Positions 49,223 through 57,811 of a stretch of DNA of 64,000 nt are shown here, in pieces. The DNA is from Turneriella sp942492915 (GTDB lineage: Bacteria; Spirochaetota; Leptospiria; Turneriellales; Turneriellaceae), in the NCBI GenBank assembly GCA_942492915.1, contig OW818662.1, positions 3,100,001 through 3,164,000 of the forward strand, given 5' to 3'. Position 1 is the first letter of the stretch, and each line of letters starts with the position of its first letter. The notes under the pieces are model-generated. The model saw only the letters and a list, made by a program, of their open reading frames with translations, did no database searches and was not told the DNA's origin. A program made the translations under genes and the position numbers.

Positions 49223-51190
49223 TTATGCCGGTAGTTCGTCTCTCAGGCGTCGTGCCCGGGCATTCAATGGATCGACTGTTAATATCTCGTCGAGCACCGC
49301 ATTCGCTTTTACCGTTTCTTGCATTGAAATATAGATCTCTGCCAGTAAATTGAGGTTCATAATGTTGGTGTTGGGGTCTGAAGCCCGAATGTGTTCCGCA
49401 AGCTTGAGAGCTTTTTCGGCGTGGTTAAGTTTGCGCTCTGCAAAAGCGGCCAGGTACATCACTTCAAAATCGTCGTCTTGCAGACCGAGCAGCTTCTCTG
49501 CGATACTTACCGAAAGGCTGTATTCTTTGATCTGCATTGCGAGATTCAGCGCAGCGCGCAGGGCGCGCGGTCCGGCGGTAGAAGAGTTATTGGCTCGCCG
49601 CAAAAGTTGCGCGGCTTCATCGTGCTTGCCGCTGTCGACGAGTTGTTTTGCATCGCGCAGTAACACCGAGGCAGTCTGCTTTTCTTTCGATACTCGCTGG
49701 TCTTTTTGCGCATGATACTGCACACGTACCAATGAAAAGTCATCGGTAATCTCACCCGAAGCAGCCACTAATTCATAAATTTCGTTTAGTCTGCCGTCTG
49801 CCGTTTCGACATATTTCAAGAACAGGCTCTCGTCTTCATTGATCACACGCATGCCCGCGTCATGTCCGGGCAGGGCGACATCATCGCGACCGTCTGAACC
49901 CAGCAGAACTACGTCATTTATCTTGAGCTGAATGTGATCGATGGAGATTTCGTCTTGCAGGCCCGGCGTACCGAGCTTGCGGTAATAGCTGCGGTTCTGC
50001 AGAAACACGGCCTTGCCGTCACGATAGAGCACTCCCCAAGGATGCTCTGCATTCAGATAGTAGAGCATACCCGAGCTGTTTTCGAGTACGGCGATGTAGA
50101 TCGAGACCAGCATCGAACAATCGAAACTTTCAAAAACTTTTTGCAGCTCGAGAAACGTGTCTTTGAGCCATGACTCAGGGTCGACGCTTGCCTGCAGGCG
50201 TGTGCGCTCGACAATCGATTGAAAGACCGCCCCGAGTACGAGAGAACCTCCGGCGCCTTGCATTGATTTGCCCATCGCGTCGGCGTTCAGAAACACGGTC
50301 GCGGGACCGCTCGAGAATTGCAGGGTATGCGCGATCGAAATATCGCCGCCAATGGTTTTCTTCTGGTTTTTAAATTCAAAATTCTTTTTCTGTTTTGTGA
50401 AGAAATCGACATCGACATTGAGACCCTCGTCGACTGCGTTCACACCGAGCGGGTTGAGCAGCAGCGACGTCAGATAATAATCTCCGTCTTGTTGTGTCTT
50501 GAGTTCGTTGACGAGATCTAGACTTTTCTTGAGTTGCTTCGACGCGGTGATGACCTGTTCTTTCTCTTCGAGCAGACTCAGTTCTGAACGAATCAGTTCT
50601 ACACGGCGTTCATAATCCTTGAGGCAGAGAAACGTGAGCACGCCGAGGTAGGGTAATACCATGCCACCGAGAGCGATCGAACCGATATCTGAGGCGCCGA
50701 AGAAAAAATAGAGCGTGATCGGCAAAAGCCAGGGCACGGCAAAAAGAATGAATGTGAAGCGGTTGCAGGCAAAAGTGAAGGCTGCCGCGCCTGTTACGCC
50801 GATGATGAGGGCAAACGAAGTCAGCTTAATGCTCGGGTTCTTGATCGCCGGAAGTTGAAAATAAAACCCCAGACCAATCAGGGCAGCGATCGCAAACGCC
50901 TGCCCATTGGCGACAAGCGAACGCTTGTGCATGTCTTTGATCCAGTTTTCACCAAAAAAGTAGAAGAGCAAAATGGGAACCGCAGCAACCATTTCGACGA
51001 TGAACCATGTAAGGTGGGCTTCTACCCCGGCATCGACCATGAGCATCGCATAGTAGAGCAGCATCGCCAGCACCAGACCGACGATGGCCAGGCGCACATT
51101 CCAGAACATCTCACGGGTGAGGGTGTCGTGCACGTGCTCGACAAATTCCTGTTTAACTAGTTTGTTGATGGGACGCGCGAAAATTGCCAT
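49223..51190 (-). CDS. Membrane SpoIIE-type PP2C phosphatase with TPR tail
   Basis: 655 residues. Six or seven membrane helices lie in about 25-205. A coiled-coil linker (about 205-245) follows. The PP2C/SpoIIE domain (about 270-500) has the metal site ADAMGKSMQGAGG near residue 310 and SDGRDDV near 440. C-terminal TPR-like repeats (about 535-655; AAQLLRRANNSSTAGPRALRAALNLAMQ, AERKLNHAEKALKLAEHI, TVKANAVLDEILTVDPLNARARRL) complete it. Probably dephosphorylates anti-sigma-factor antagonists at the membrane; no antagonist gene is adjacent. Shine-Dalgarno AGGAG. Confidence 0.85.
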   Translation of the reverse strand: MAIFARPINKLVKQEFVEHVHDTLTREMFWNVRLAIVGLVLAMLLYYAMLMVDAGVEAHLTWFIVEMVAAVPILLFYFFGENWIKDMHKRSLVANGQAFAIAALIGLGFYFQLPAIKNPSIKLTSFALIIGVTGAAAFTFACNRFTFILFAVPWLLPITLYFFFGASDIGSIALGGMVLPYLGVLTFLCLKDYERRVELIRSELSLLEEKEQVITASKQLKKSLDLVNELKTQQDGDYYLTSLLLNPLGVNAVDEGLNVDVDFFTKQKKNFEFKNQKKTIGGDISIAHTLQFSSGPATVFLNADAMGKSMQGAGGSLVLGAVFQSIVERTRLQASVDPESWLKDTFLELQKVFESFDCSMLVSIYIAVLENSSGMLYYLNAEHPWGVLYRDGKAVFLQNRSYYRKLGTPGLQDEISIDHIQLKINDVVLLGSDGRDDVALPGHDAGMRVINEDESLFLKYVETADGRLNEIYELVAASGEITDDFSLVRVQYHAQKDQRVSKEKQTASVLLRDAKQLVDSGKHDEAAQLLRRANNSSTAGPRALRAALNLAMQIKEYSLSVSIAEKLLGLQDDDFEVMYLAAFAERKLNHAEKALKLAEHIRASDPNTNIMNLNLLAEIYISMQETVKANAVLDEILTVDPLNARARRLRDELPA

Positions 51191-51207
51191 GAGTGCTCCT
51201 GATTCTG

Positions 51208-51216
51208 ATTATCGGC
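51208..51216 (-). promoter_or_regulatory. Candidate -10 element GCCGATAAT of the phosphatase operon
   Basis: Minus-strand nonamer 17 nt before the ATG at 51190, with an AGGAG Shine-Dalgarno between them. No clear -35 is seen. Confidence 0.45.
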
Positions 51217-51308
51217 ATTTGCCAGAGCAAATCGTAAGGTCAAGAGCGAAGTTCAAACCGTAAAGCAAATAAATGAACAGTTGTTCACTTATTTGCAGAT
51301 TCAAAGCA

Positions 51309-51635
51309 TCAGGCGACGGGTTTCTTTTTGTGGTCAGTTTCGGTCACAACCTTAATGGTCTTCTTGAAGTTCCATTTTCGGTACACCGAGAGTGCGTCAA
51401 TGCGCGCATTCGGCAGAAAAAAGAAATTTGAACCGTACTGAACGATGGCGCCCTTATAATCGGAGTGTTTGCCACGGAAATCGACTTTACCAATTTCTTT
51501 GACCTGATTCCAATTTTCCACGTTTTTCAGGACAGGCACCTGATAGAGATGCAATTCACGAATGCTGCCTTCTTGCAGGCTACGCACCATTATCTGTGAC
51601 CAATCCATTGTTATATTTTCGGAGTCGCTGAACAT
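51309..51635 (-). CDS. Hypothetical small basic protein
   Basis: 108 residues from ATG 51635 (MFSDSENITMDWSQIMVRSL); the inner Met (51608) before DWSQIMVRSLQEGSIRELHLYQVPV is also credible. Beta-rich middle (KVDFRGKHSDYKGAIVQYGSNFFFLPNARIDALSVYRKW) and Lys-rich end. No signal peptide, no family recognised. Isolated between the phosphatase operon and the barrel genes. Confidence 0.5.
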   Translation of the reverse strand: MFSDSENITMDWSQIMVRSLQEGSIRELHLYQVPVLKNVENWNQVKEIGKVDFRGKHSDYKGAIVQYGSNFFFLPNARIDALSVYRKWNFKKTIKVVTETDHKKKPVA

Positions 51636-51717
51636 GAAGTCAAGTTTTTTAAGGCTTTTGCAGCCGAGTCCGGCCAAAAACCTACCACATCGGAATTGCG
51701 GTATGGACCGCAGGGGT

Positions 51718-52896
51718 TCAGAATGTCAGGCTGCCCGCAAGTCGCAGGTAAAAACCAAATCGTTCACGTTCCCTGCGGTCTTCAGAATAGGTCATCGCCA
51801 CGAAGCCCTGAACCGCTGCAGTATTGACCAGCGCCATGACTTTGAACCCATTATCTTTGATGCGCATCGATGAGGATTGCAAAAGAATCGAAGAGTACCA
51901 CTCCGAAGGGAAAATAACCGGCTCCAGAGGTTGGTCAGAATAGAGAGTATAGTGGCCGCCGCCGAGAAAGAGAAAATCCGCATAGCCTAGACCCGCCAGA
52001 GTCTGCAACGAACTGTCTGCTGAGACCGTGGCGCCGCTGCGCAAGTGAAAGCCCGCCTCTGAATTGCGGACCGAAAAACCCGCAAGCTGGTTGCGCTGCT
52101 CGTAGACAGCGACACCGGTCAGGTACGAGCCGGCATAACGCAGCATGCCGAAGCGCGAATCGGTAGAGAAATACTGCGCGAACCAGTTGTCCGAGAAAAA
52201 TTGTGCGACAAGACCCTGATGCGATTCGAAAACACCGCTTGCGAGTGCATGGGGTTCATTGCGCTTAAACGCCAGCGCACGCAATGTGTAACCGTTTTCG
52301 TAACGAAGGTGACCGAGCAGGTTTTCTGCACCCGCGTATTCGACACCGGAGGTAAATCCATCTCGTGTATCCAGCGCACCTACCTGCAATGAACCCACCG
52401 GGAAAGGCTCAGCAGTCTGGTGCATGTCGCGCGCTGCGATGCCACCGCTGATACGCAGCCAATCTGTCGGCAGTAGACCGATGCGCGCTGTGCCGGCATT
52501 GCTCTGCTCGAGCTGGTAATACTGTGTGTCGATTGCAACGTATTTGGTCTGGTAACCAACGCGCAACCCCGCTGGCTCCGCAAAAGCAAAATTTCGCGTC
52601 CAGGGCAGGTAAGCCCCGTTGCTGATGATAAAACCATGATCGAGCGAGCGTTCGCGTTGGCCGACTTCAAGTATGAACGGCGAGCGTGTCGAAGAATACG
52701 ATGCGACGACGCCCCGCGAAGCGGGCGCCATGTAAGCACCGAGCCGATATTCTTTGTGACGATAGACGGCGCCGCCAAAATCTGCGGAGGGGGCGATGTC
52801 TTGTTTGAGGCGTCCGATTTGAAACTGCACCTGGTGCGAGAGCGCGCGGCCGCACACCCCGCAGAGCAGTGTTGCCGCGAGAATTTTACGTAGCAT
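51718..52896 (-). CDS. Probable outer-membrane beta-barrel protein
   Basis: 392 residues from ATG 52896. Signal peptide MLRKILAATLLCGVCGRALS. The mature part consists of amphipathic strands (VQFQIGRLKQDIAP, YRLGAYMAPASRG, LRVGYQTKYVAIDTQYYQLEQ, FGFYLRLAGSLTF) ending with a terminal Phe typical of outer-membrane barrels. No named family. Its start overlaps the end of the upstream barrel-like gene by 11 nt, so the two are coupled. Confidence 0.62.
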   Translation of the reverse strand: MLRKILAATLLCGVCGRALSHQVQFQIGRLKQDIAPSADFGGAVYRHKEYRLGAYMAPASRGVVASYSSTRSPFILEVGQRERSLDHGFIISNGAYLPWTRNFAFAEPAGLRVGYQTKYVAIDTQYYQLEQSNAGTARIGLLPTDWLRISGGIAARDMHQTAEPFPVGSLQVGALDTRDGFTSGVEYAGAENLLGHLRYENGYTLRALAFKRNEPHALASGVFESHQGLVAQFFSDNWFAQYFSTDSRFGMLRYAGSYLTGVAVYEQRNQLAGFSVRNSEAGFHLRSGATVSADSSLQTLAGLGYADFLFLGGGHYTLYSDQPLEPVIFPSEWYSSILLQSSSMRIKDNGFKVMALVNTAAVQGFVAMTYSEDRRERERFGFYLRLAGSLTF

Positions 52897-53806
52897 CGCG
52901 GCATCCCCAATTCTTGCGTGCAAGAGAAGCGCGCGCCGACTCGCTCAGAGCACAGGCGTCCTTTTCCCGTGTAAAGCGCAATGCCTCAACCGGGGTTAAT
53001 CCCCATTTGATCAATGTTGCAAAGGCCGGCACTTTTTGCGGCAGACGCCGCGGTTTCGGCACGTACCGTTTACGAGGTTCACTGGTGTCTACCTGCTCGA
53101 TCGATGCGGCGCCAGAGGCAGATTCAATCGAATACGTGAGAGAGAATTCGAGATAGGTTTCATTCGCGCCACCGAAGCGGGCGACCGTGCGCAATTTAAG
53201 CGAATCAAACGGTGACAGCCAGAGACCCGCGCGCGGACTTTGTGAGAGAGGTTCGTAGCCTAAAATTAATCCGCCATACGAAGAGACAAAAGCATATGCC
53301 TGCGTAACCCATCGATACGGTTGCGAGAAGAGGTATTCAAATTCACTGTTGAATTCAACGGGAACACCTAACTGAAGCAGAACCGAAGTTGAGGCGCGGG
53401 TTGCAAATTCTGACCCGGCAACGTCGGCGCGAAATTGTGCAGTCGACCAGGTGAACCCCAGCGCGGGGTAAAAAGAACCGGGCAAAACTTCCCGCGCAGC
53501 CAGCATTTGCTGTCGATAGTGTGAACCGAGCGAGAAAACGAAGCGGTGCCCCTCTACATTCAAACCCGCACCGGCTAATGCGAGCACATTGGTGAGATTT
53601 CGATCGGCGGCAAAGGCATCGCGTCTCGCGAAAACGTTCAGTGTCACCAATTCGGCATTGTTCTCAAGTTCGAGACTTTCGCTCGCTGCCCGCCTGCTCG
53701 CATTGGCGTTGCCGGTTTCGTGCGCAAGGCGAGCCACGATCGCACCGACGGAATTCGGCAGCAACAGAAGCGCCACCGCCATCAGGGGGAGAAATCCCTT
53801 ATACAT
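52886..53806 (-). CDS. Exported beta-rich protein with helical C-terminal module
   Basis: 306 residues from ATG 53806. Signal peptide MYKGFLPLMAVALLLLPNSVGA. Strand-rich body (about 45-225; HRFVFSLGSHYRQQML, GLILGYEPLSQSPRAGLWLSPF). A basic linker (PRKRYVPKPRRLPQK) is followed by a 45-residue C-terminal segment VPAFATLIKWGLTPVEALRFTREKDACALSESARASLARKNWG, with two Cys. The combination is unfamiliar. Coupled to the following barrel gene by overlap; the pair may form one outer-membrane assembly (inference). Confidence 0.55.
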   Translation of the reverse strand: MYKGFLPLMAVALLLLPNSVGAIVARLAHETGNANASRRAASESLELENNAELVTLNVFARRDAFAADRNLTNVLALAGAGLNVEGHRFVFSLGSHYRQQMLAAREVLPGSFYPALGFTWSTAQFRADVAGSEFATRASTSVLLQLGVPVEFNSEFEYLFSQPYRWVTQAYAFVSSYGGLILGYEPLSQSPRAGLWLSPFDSLKLRTVARFGGANETYLEFSLTYSIESASGAASIEQVDTSEPRKRYVPKPRRLPQKVPAFATLIKWGLTPVEALRFTREKDACALSESARASLARKNWGCRDAT

Positions 53807-53997
53807 ATTTGCTCCACACAAAGAGTTGGGCCCGCCGCTGACGGCTAATTGCCCTCTATAGATTAAATACCGGAAAACGGGCGAATTTTCTCACCGAACG
53901 GGAAAAAAGTGGATTTTTCTGACCGTATCTTGCACTGTTTCGTTGCTCAGGCGTGATTCGACAAGCTCTGAGACAGAGACTCGGCTGTGCCTCGTCG

Positions 53998-54016
53998 CAC
54001 CACGAGCAAACCTACC
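53998..54016 (+). repeat. Short dispersed repeat copy
   Basis: Shares 17 of 19 bases with 37722-37740 (CACCAnnAGCAAACCTACC). Both copies are intergenic. This copy lies in the gap before the NIL-domain gene. Confidence 0.35.
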
Positions 54017-54072
54017 ACTGCGCTCAGGCGCATTCTCCTTGACAGAGGCTTAGACCGGGGTCGCTTAGCTGC

Positions 54073-54294
54073 GTGGTCAAGAAGCTGCGACTTGAAGTGC
54101 CTGCTGAACGAGTGAAAGAGCCGTTTATGTACCGCATGGTCACGAGCTACAATTTGCAGCCCAACATACTCGAAGCGAACCTCAGCCCCGATCGCTGCGG
54201 TTCTATGGTGATAGAAGTTTCTGGCAGACCGCAAGATATCGAAAGCGGAATTCTATTTCTGCGCGAAGCAGATATTGAAGTCGAAGAGATTTAG
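54073..54294 (+). CDS. NIL-domain protein
   Basis: 73 residues starting at GTG 54073. ACT-like NIL domain: KLRLEVPAERVKEPFMYRMVTSYNLQPNILEANLSPDRCGSMVIEVSG, then DIESGILFLREADIEVEEI. In other proteins this domain binds methionine or follows ferredoxins and ABC ATPases; here it stands alone. It converges on the Yip1-like gene with a 6-bp gap. The 266 bp upstream hold no recognised gene. Confidence 0.8.
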   Translation: MVKKLRLEVPAERVKEPFMYRMVTSYNLQPNILEANLSPDRCGSMVIEVSGRPQDIESGILFLREADIEVEEI

Positions 54295-54300
54295 AAGTTC

Positions 54301-55056
54301 TTAGATCGCAGCGATGCCGAGTTTTGCCGCAAGAAAACTCATGAGACTCACACCCACAAAAGCCGTCAGCGCGAGCAAGAGCCACACGAGAACGTGGCTC
54401 AGGCGATAGGTGCGATAGCTGCTGTCGCTGATATTCAGCACCTGGCGCGCGCCCGCAAAAAGCTGGCGGTAGTGCCAGACGATCGCAACAACCAGCAGGG
54501 GCGTACCCACAACCGGCAGAAATGCCAATACCGAAAAGCAGCTGACGATCAGCGTAGAGAAAAGCGCAATGCGCATTCCACTCTGCGGCGAGAAGCGACC
54601 GCCTGAATGTTCTGCGGTCTCTTCGGCGATGACACCGAGAACAAATATGTAGCCTGCATAGATTGCCACACCGAGCGGCAGCAGAATGAAACAATGCCTG
54701 AGCAACAAGGCGACATTGACGAAGCGAACGAGCTCACGCACGACGAAAAATACGAAGAATGGAAGCAGCAGCGGCAGGTGGTATTTTCGAAATACCGACC
54801 AGAAAGACCCGGCCTCTTCGCGGTCAATTTCTTCCCACGCCTGCGCATTGCCGAGAAGCAGCTGCCTGATGCGGTAAGATATCAGCTCAAACCCAGCCTT
54901 GTGCTCGAGGGGTATGCCGCCCAGCCGCATGCGCGCCGCCGGTGCAGGTTGAAACTCCGCCACCTTTTTTTCAGGAGCAGTAAAGAATTGCCGGCCGCTG
55001 GCCGTGACTGACGATTTGCGGGCGGTGCTCGATTTCTTTTGCGGCGGATTTTTCAT
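54301..55056 (-). CDS. Yip1-domain-like membrane protein
   Basis: 251 residues. A basic N-terminus (about 1-45), then ELISYRIRQLLLGNAQAWEEID and about five membrane helices (LPLLLPFFVFFVVRELV, ILLPLGVAIYAGYIFVLGVIAEETAEHSGG, VLAFLPVVGTPLLVVAIVWHYRQLFAGA, VLVWLLLALTAFVGVSLMSFL). The pattern fits Yip1/YIF1-like bacterial proteins. Its start overlaps the stop of the polysaccharide deacetylase by one base (TGATG). Confidence 0.6.
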   Translation of the reverse strand: MKNPPQKKSSTARKSSVTASGRQFFTAPEKKVAEFQPAPAARMRLGGIPLEHKAGFELISYRIRQLLLGNAQAWEEIDREEAGSFWSVFRKYHLPLLLPFFVFFVVRELVRFVNVALLLRHCFILLPLGVAIYAGYIFVLGVIAEETAEHSGGRFSPQSGMRIALFSTLIVSCFSVLAFLPVVGTPLLVVAIVWHYRQLFAGARQVLNISDSSYRTYRLSHVLVWLLLALTAFVGVSLMSFLAAKLGIAAI

Positions 55057-56363
55057 CAGTCTTCAGTTTGCCTGCGTTTCTTTTTCTTCTTTTTTATACG
55101 CTTCTTCTTGCCGGACAGTTTTTTTTCTACGGGCGCTGCCGCATTCGCAATCATTGTCCGTTTGTGGTTGAAGAGCGCATTGGCACGGTATTCAATGCCG
55201 CCTTCTTTGTAAAGAATTTCGAGCACGCTGAGGCGCTTCTTCGAAGGCGAAACGGTGACGCTCAGCTCTCCGTTCGATTTGTTGTATTCAAAACTCTGCG
55301 CGGTCGAAAAGACACGCACTTTGAAATTTTCTTTGGCAAGGCCGGCTGGTACGCCAAAACGTATAGAAGTCGTGGCTTCGATGACTGCGCCGGGTTCGCT
55401 GTTCAGGTACCGCAGGGGCAGCGAGCGCGCGAGCGTCTTCTGTGCAAATTGCTTCTCGCCGTCGCCCTTGACGATCAAGAACCGGCGCAGCAAATACGGG
55501 TCTTCACCGACCTGGTTTGCGCCGTGAAACGTAGTGCCGGCGGTCTGGTAACCGAGTTCTTTGAGTAGCCGCAAACTTGAGGATGTATAAATGCCGAAGG
55601 GGTATGCGAGGTGTTTCACGTCGGCGCCCCCCTTTTCGTTCAGAATGCGTTTCGAGTCGGCAAACTGCGCGCGCTGTTCTTTATCGGTCATCGTGCTGAG
55701 CATCGGGTGCCACATCGTGTGGCTTTCAATCGCGTGGCCGGCCTTGCGTATCGATTGAATCTGCTGCCATGTCAAAGAACGCTCTTTGCGCGCCATAATG
55801 TAAGTGGGGTAGATATAGAGCACGCTCTTGAAGTTATGCTGATCAAGAATCTTCTGCGCGTGGTTGACGAAGTCATTGTTGCCGTCATCGAAAGTGATCA
55901 TGATCGGGCGTTTACCGTTAGCAAAATCAAGCTTCTTTTCGCCGCGAATATAAAGAAGCAAATCATTGGGCAAGATCGCATAAAAATTCTTGTCGGCGAG
56001 CCACTGCATCTGCTCGCGAAACTGCTTCGCGGTGACGGCATAAGGCGTCGGCCGCTCGCGGTATTGTTCTTCGGTTACAATCTGGTGGTAGCACAGAATC
56101 GGCACACCCAGATCACTTCGCCAGTTGGCAGGTATTTCCGCAGGCTGAGGTTGAGCAATCGGCTGCGCTGCGGCAGGCGCAACTTCGGCGACCGGTTGCG
56201 CGGGCGGCGCTTCAGCCAGGTCTGCGGCAGCCCCCGCAGGCTGAGCCTCAGGCCCCGGCGTTTCGGGAATATTGGCAGAACGGTTCTGGAACCAAACCGT
56301 GGCGCCGAAAACGGCGAATGCGAGAACCGTTAAGAAGACGAACGCTTTGTAGCGTGAATACAT
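55056..56363 (-). CDS. Polysaccharide deacetylase (NodB domain), membrane-anchored
   Basis: 435 residues. N-terminal signal anchor (FVFLTVLAFAVFGATVWF), a Pro/Ala/Gln-rich spacer to about 80, then the NodB domain: LCYHQIV (about 90), catalytic ITFDDGNNDF with the two Asp (about 155), HTMWHPML metal His pair (about 215) and LAYPFG (about 250). A C-terminal beta domain (about 320-410) and a poly-Lys/Arg tail (KKRIKKKKKKRRQ) end it. It deacetylates cell-wall or surface glycans in the periplasm; the basic tail could bind an anionic polymer (inference). Confidence 0.88.
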   Translation of the reverse strand: MYSRYKAFVFLTVLAFAVFGATVWFQNRSANIPETPGPEAQPAGAAADLAEAPPAQPVAEVAPAAAQPIAQPQPAEIPANWRSDLGVPILCYHQIVTEEQYRERPTPYAVTAKQFREQMQWLADKNFYAILPNDLLLYIRGEKKLDFANGKRPIMITFDDGNNDFVNHAQKILDQHNFKSVLYIYPTYIMARKERSLTWQQIQSIRKAGHAIESHTMWHPMLSTMTDKEQRAQFADSKRILNEKGGADVKHLAYPFGIYTSSSLRLLKELGYQTAGTTFHGANQVGEDPYLLRRFLIVKGDGEKQFAQKTLARSLPLRYLNSEPGAVIEATTSIRFGVPAGLAKENFKVRVFSTAQSFEYNKSNGELSVTVSPSKKRLSVLEILYKEGGIEYRANALFNHKRTMIANAAAPVEKKLSGKKKRIKKKKKKRRQTED

Positions 56364-56413
56364 GCGACATAATTGTCAGGCAAGACAGGGGGGAAAGAAA
56401 TGCGTAGTTTAAG

Positions 56414-56442
56414 GTAGAGACGCCCTAAAAGGGCGTCTCTAC
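56414..56442. terminator. Perfect hairpin after the SDR gene
   Basis: 13-bp perfect stem (56414-56426 with 56430-56442) with an AAA loop, 10 bp after the SDR stop and upstream of the deacetylase. No T-run, so termination strength is uncertain. Confidence 0.45.
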
Positions 56443-56452
56443 GGAAGATACT

Positions 56453-57811
56453 TCAACCGGTCAGCTTGAACGTACCCAAAAACTCAGGCAGATTATTCAT
56501 GTCAAAATGCGTGATCGATTTTGAGATGACCTTGCCCGTGCGCAGGTTCTTCACTTCGCCGAAGCATGTGGTGTGTGAATAAGGCAGGTTCCATGGATAG
56601 ATCTGCTGTTTTTCACCCACGTACTGGTAGGGCTCGCCGTCGACGCTGAAGTCGAATGTGTAGCGAATCTTTTGGTCTTGAAAGTAGCGCAGCTGCAGCG
56701 TGCCGTAGACCGGCATGTTCTCGCACATGCCACCAATCGTCACGGTGCCCGCAAGCTCGCTCAGCATGAACTTGTCTTGACCGGGGTTGACGAAATCGAC
56801 GAGGTTCTTCGGGCCCCAATCGGCCTTGAATTCGAACTTATGCTTGCCCGCGGGGCCGAAGCCGTCGACGAACTCGTGCTCACCTGACATAACCTCGTGA
56901 ATCTGAAATCCCTTTTCTGGTACACCTTTCTTTGCGGTGTCCATGATCGAATTGAGGATTGACCCCAGCTTATCGACGATGCCGCCGAGGCCCAACGTCT
57001 CTTGCTGTTGCTTAGACATGAAAGTGTGCGTGGTTTTATCCATCACGCCCGCAGCCGTGGGTAAAACGCGTATGTATTTGAAGAACTGGTTCAGAATGCT
57101 GACCATTTCTACATCCTTCTCTTCGCGCACCGAATCAAAGATCATGCGCGCTACCGTTTCAGGTTTGTCTGAATAGAGCGGCATGAACATGAAGAAGAGC
57201 TGCTCGCCGATCGAGTTAGCGGTCGCGGTGTCGTAAAAGCCCGTGTTCACCAGAAATGGATAAACGGTCGTCACTTTGATGTTGTCGCGCGCGACTTCGA
57301 CATTCATGATCTCTGACATCGCACCCACGGCGAGTTTGGTGACCGAATACGCGCCCCAGGTCGGCGCGCGAAAGTACGCCTGGCCACTCGAGACGTTCAC
57401 GATATGGCCCGACTTCTTTTCTTTCATGAGCGGCAGAAACGTCTGAATGTGGTAAAGCGGCGCCCAGAAGTTGATGTTCATCAGCTGCTGCCACTTGCTG
57501 AGAGGCGTATCGGCGATCTCGGCGTTATAGCCGATGCCAGCGTTGTTGATGAGCACGTCGAGCTTGCCGAATTTTTTCACGACATCGTCGCGCAGGCTTT
57601 CGACGGCCTTGAGGTCTGTGACATCGACAACCTTGGTGAGAATGTCGACGCCGTGCTTCGCGAGCCGCTGTTTCGCATTTTCAAGCGCCATTTCGTTGAT
57701 GTCGGTCAGAACGAGACGGCAGCCCGCTTCGGCGAAGAAGCCGGCAGTGTTGAGGCCGATGCCACCGGCAGCGCCGGTAATGAGTACCACTTTATCCCTA
57801 AGTTCTTTCAT
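56453..57811 (-). CDS. Short-chain dehydrogenase fused to an extra C-terminal domain
   Basis: 452 residues. The N-terminal classical SDR (about 1-250) has the Rossmann motif TGAAGGIG (about 13-20), NNAG (about 90), catalytic Ser in VNVSSGQAYF and YSVTK (Tyr-x3-Lys, about 156-160). A helical spacer (about 255-300) leads to a 150-residue beta-rich domain (FEFKADWGPKNLVDFVNP, TVTIGGMCENMPVYGTLQLRYFQDQKIRYTFDFSVDG, KNLRTGKVISKSITHFDM), which I do not recognise. NAD(P)-dependent oxidation or reduction of a hydrophobic substrate is plausible. A palindrome at 57852-57869 sits at its promoter. Confidence 0.85.
   Translation of the reverse strand: MKELRDKVVLITGAAGGIGLNTAGFFAEAGCRLVLTDINEMALENAKQRLAKHGVDILTKVVDVTDLKAVESLRDDVVKKFGKLDVLINNAGIGYNAEIADTPLSKWQQLMNINFWAPLYHIQTFLPLMKEKKSGHIVNVSSGQAYFRAPTWGAYSVTKLAVGAMSEIMNVEVARDNIKVTTVYPFLVNTGFYDTATANSIGEQLFFMFMPLYSDKPETVARMIFDSVREEKDVEMVSILNQFFKYIRVLPTAAGVMDKTTHTFMSKQQQETLGLGGIVDKLGSILNSIMDTAKKGVPEKGFQIHEVMSGEHEFVDGFGPAGKHKFEFKADWGPKNLVDFVNPGQDKFMLSELAGTVTIGGMCENMPVYGTLQLRYFQDQKIRYTFDFSVDGEPYQYVGEKQQIYPWNLPYSHTTCFGEVKNLRTGKVISKSITHFDMNNLPEFLGTFKLTG

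Noticed and set aside
53947..54234. 95-codon reverse ORF opposite the NIL-domain gene
   Set aside because: The NIL domain on the other strand is clear. The reverse frame is low-complexity and includes the dispersed repeat.
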